Source: Synergistaceae bacterium
GTDB taxonomy: Bacteria > Synergistota > Synergistia > Synergistales > Aminobacteriaceae
Reading direction: 5' to 3'
NCBI GenBank assembly: GCA_009776565.1
Contig: WRNQ01000035.1
Location: 6,050-12,498, forward strand
DNA: 6,449 bases
How positions within the stretch are numbered: the first letter of the stretch is position 1; the number at the start of each line of letters is the position of its first letter. Shown piece after piece: positions 5,601-6,449 of this stretch. The translations under genes and the position numbers were made by a program. The notes under the pieces are model-generated. The model made no database searches. It saw only the letters and a list, made by a program, of their open reading frames with translations, and was not told the origin of the DNA.

Positions 5601-6449
5601 AGTGCCGCTTTACCTCACCTCGGGCGTAGAGCTAAATAAGACGTACATGATGATGCTGCTCGGACAAACCGAGACATTGATAGCGACAGTGCTGCCGACA
5701 TACGCAACCAGTAAGGACGTCATATGGTCATGCGACAGCCCATACGTGGCGACAGTTGACCAAAATGGACTTGTAACGGCGATAGGCACAGGTCCCGCAA
5801 CCATAACCGTAAAGACTGTAGACGGCGGATTTGAAGCTACATGCGTTATTAATGTAATTCAGCCTGTAACCGGTATAACGATATCCCCTGCAACACTTTT
5901 AATGAATGTGGGACAAACGCACTGGCTGACATCAACGGTTGAGCCATATAACGCCGCCAATACCAGCTTAGCATGGAGCAGCAGCAATACGGCGGTTGCA
6001 ACGGTCAATGCCGCCGGAATTGTGAACGGACTTGCGGGCGGAACCGTAACGATAACCGCAACGGCGACAGACGGCAGCTTAGTTACCGCTTCATGCCTTG
6101 TGACTGTTACCGACATGATGCCGGCAGCTCCAGTGCTTCCTTCAGGGCTTGTAAGCATAGACGCAACTGAGCCGTTGATAACCATTCCGGGCAGCACCAC
6201 AGAAGCAGCGGCGGCAATTGATATGCTTTCGACTTTGATGCCAGGCATTAAGTCAGCGGATTTGCATGTTGATAAATATGGACAGGTAACCGTTCAGGAT
6301 TACATAGTGAAAGATATTGTTGAGGATATATACGGTTTGATTACCGATAATATCCTGACATTGCCGGTATTTGAAGCAAATGTCAGCGCTAACGGTAACA
6401 CTGCTGCTATAGCGTTCGATCTGAAGGGCATTGATCTTATGGCGGACAG
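2674..6449 (+). CDS. Secreted multidomain GH10 endo-1,4-beta-xylanase with Ig-like (BIG2) repeats, 3' end missing
   Basis: An extracellular enzyme predicted to hydrolyse internal beta-1,4 bonds of xylan with retention. The frame is unbroken for 1258 codons and leaves the window open. Residues 1-26 are a signal peptide (KK, hydrophobic core, cleavage likely after GVSA). GH10 spans about 36-440: HTLLWH (137-142), acid/base E192 in DVINEP, H305 in TQSHYD, nucleophile E333 in LTEVD, and W397/W404 in WGVNDNDWR. At the family's usual Glu of the xylose-binding TxENxMK motif, Ala95 is present (NANFMK). Residues about 447-809 are mostly predicted beta and unassigned; a sub-part, GKTYIVVS (580-587) to KLYEYT (800-805), has the look of a lectin-like module. 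Four BIG2 domains cover 813-1146. Residues 1147-1258 are an unrecognised region where a surface-anchoring segment might follow. There is no CBM22 before GH10. The catalytic call is firm; the C-terminal roles are inferred. Confidence 0.93.
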   Translation, partial: MIKKYGIVSIFVAILIVLALATGVSAGINRVDRPALKDVYKDYFYIGTIYYSTRDVSSTNYITGLYPEREMDGITQGTRTDAGLKLKHFNAFTNANFMKPDSLWTNTNGSPNWNQGNGNVDDSVRLAKELGNFMQGHTLLWHNQSPNWPISDNSWDYATARTMMEHYLRTVLTHFNNPDPLLKFDAIDVINEPMKNNPSNPTDWRNALRTGYNPEERTARWARAYAKGGNSWDYVYDAFIFARRYTDFQLTYNDFNDLENDNMSTAVVSMVNEFNEKYRNSNERKLFDKDGKQRNLVDIVGTQSHYDMRLNLDAFERNIRKYLDADVKVDLTEVDVSLTRTVNKNRTSGTGANMGFITNRDELIELAKEQGIFYAKMFAMLRDVDKYKKGINRVTMWGVNDNDWRASGYPLPWYNTASANAFGRLVNEPKEAYWALVQPEAYLEEVGLSPNGVHATFTYNGKSYPSRTWGGANCYAEVKIDVPESTQTINFTAANVTLPADFTITSITMSPPSGDISGGKPCVVTVQAVGTNPTAMDPTDPAVPLTTVKNTATYKLTFAWGADSTRKNGAWRLAKKIESGKTYIVVSTETVSVDPVTGVTTGYALTNKNKPAVANVGPQSLSRMPVIVSGDILKFRKDSGDAEIEQENIKWIFTDRTSVPPGKYTPPAKYAANQIGYTLQCLVHATRAYPQMMFRDTSLSVADQYELVTRMQDGSESPGVADKALDQAIWFNTGIDQVTGATKMFLYTASEDQHYVLKEVLTGATNMTDLGSNNTAVIIPTIGGFVAMKANGPEDATEVKLYEYTIEPYVDIPATGVSLDKYSTTILLGNNEQLTAAMIPSDASYQQFTWKSDNPSVATVSQTGFVESAGLGSTNITVTTVDGFEAKCYVTVAMPASGITISPAALSLDAGETYFLMATITPENVGNANLVWTSSNESVVTVTQGGIIRAVGSGATVTITATAADGSGVFGTCIVEVPLYLTSGVELNKTYMMMLLGQTETLIATVLPTYATSKDVIWSCDSPYVATVDQNGLVTAIGTGPATITVKTVDGGFEATCVINVIQPVTGITISPATLLMNVGQTHWLTSTVEPYNAANTSLAWSSSNTAVATVNAAGIVNGLAGGTVTITATATDGSLVTASCLVTVTDMMPAAPVLPSGLVSIDATEPLITIPGSTTEAAAAIDMLSTLMPGIKSADLHVDKYGQVTVQDYIVKDIVEDIYGLITDNILTLPVFEANVSANGNTAAIAFDLKGIDLMAD
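3991..5100 (+). other. Unassigned middle region of the xylanase (residues about 440-809)
   Basis: Between the end of GH10 (YWALVQP, about 433-439) and the first BIG2 domain lie about 360 residues that I cannot place in a family. Residues 450-560 are Thr/Val-rich with alternating hydrophobics, suggesting a beta-sandwich. Residues 578-805 contain a framework reading GKTYIVVS, then GYALTN, a P-V-V-x-GD strand, W651 in KWIFTD, and finally KLYEYT. That order resembles uncharacterised beta-rich modules of secreted bacterial proteins. Carbohydrate binding is a reasonable guess from its position next to a xylanase domain, not something the sequence proves. Confidence 0.5.
5110..6111 (+). repeat. Four tandem BIG2 Ig-like domains in the xylanase, arranged A-B-A-B
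   Basis: Domains at residues about 813-893, 895-978, 979-1062 and 1063-1146. Each shows the BIG2 pattern: G-[IV]-x-[IVL] near the start, a Leu-rich G-x-x-x-x-L-x-A/S strand, a central W (850, 932, 1018, 1101) followed by S/D-N-x-x-V-A/V-T-V, a G-x-[IV] turn, and a final C-x-V-x-V strand with a Cys in every copy (888, 973, 1057, 1141). Repeats 1 and 3 share LLG and GFEA-x-C; repeats 2 and 4 share GITISPA, WxSSN and TITATAxDGS. Such domains usually act as spacers or adhesion modules that hold a catalytic domain off the cell surface. Confidence 0.88.

Noticed and set aside
4060..6248. Several long minus-strand open frames (for example 4060-4530, 4708-5214, 5859-6248)
   Set aside because: They lie opposite the xylanase frame, which is well supported by domains throughout. 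Their length follows from its codon use, and none shows a known motif.

Overview
The window looks like a chromosomal segment of an anaerobic, polysaccharide-degrading bacterium, either a Clostridia-like Firmicute or possibly a Synergistota member. The evidence is indirect. A cell-envelope LCP-family gene sits directly upstream of rsfS, an order common in Firmicutes. Strong AGGAGG-type ribosome binding sites are present. The right half is a very large secreted GH10 xylanase with bacterial Ig-like repeats, and its last visible residues recall surface proteins of Synergistota (from memory, low confidence).

Layout: (1) 1-1047 (+) is the 3' part of an LCP (LytR-CpsA-Psr) protein with a C-terminal LytR_C domain; its 5' end lies outside the window. 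(2) 1065-1421 (+) is rsfS, the ribosomal silencing factor, probably in the same operon. (3) 2038-1411 (-) is a type II toxin-antitoxin pair: an AbrB/MazE-like antitoxin followed by an overlapping PIN-domain toxin. It is read toward rsfS and overlaps the rsfS 3' end by 11 bases. Its promoter has perfect consensus hexamers, with a 14-base palindrome across the -10 box. (4) 2088-2673 carries no convincing gene. It holds a GC-rich patch, several hairpins and two sigma70-like promoters facing right, implying a leader of about 250-380 nt for the next gene. (5) 2674-6449 (+) is one uninterrupted reading frame that leaves the window still open, at least 1258 residues. It encodes a signal peptide, a GH10 endo-1,4-beta-xylanase domain, about 360 residues that I cannot assign, four BIG2-type Ig-like repeats and the start of an unidentified C-terminal region.

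The left part is housekeeping: envelope polymer attachment and translation control. The toxin-antitoxin pair and the gene-free stretch separate it from an accessory, extracellular carbohydrate-degradation gene. The xylanase gene, especially its Ig-like part, is visibly more GC-rich than the LCP/rsfS side. I see no new multi-gene system. The points most worth following up are the unassigned middle region of the xylanase, the A-B-A-B pattern of its Ig-like repeats, and the long structured leader in front of it.
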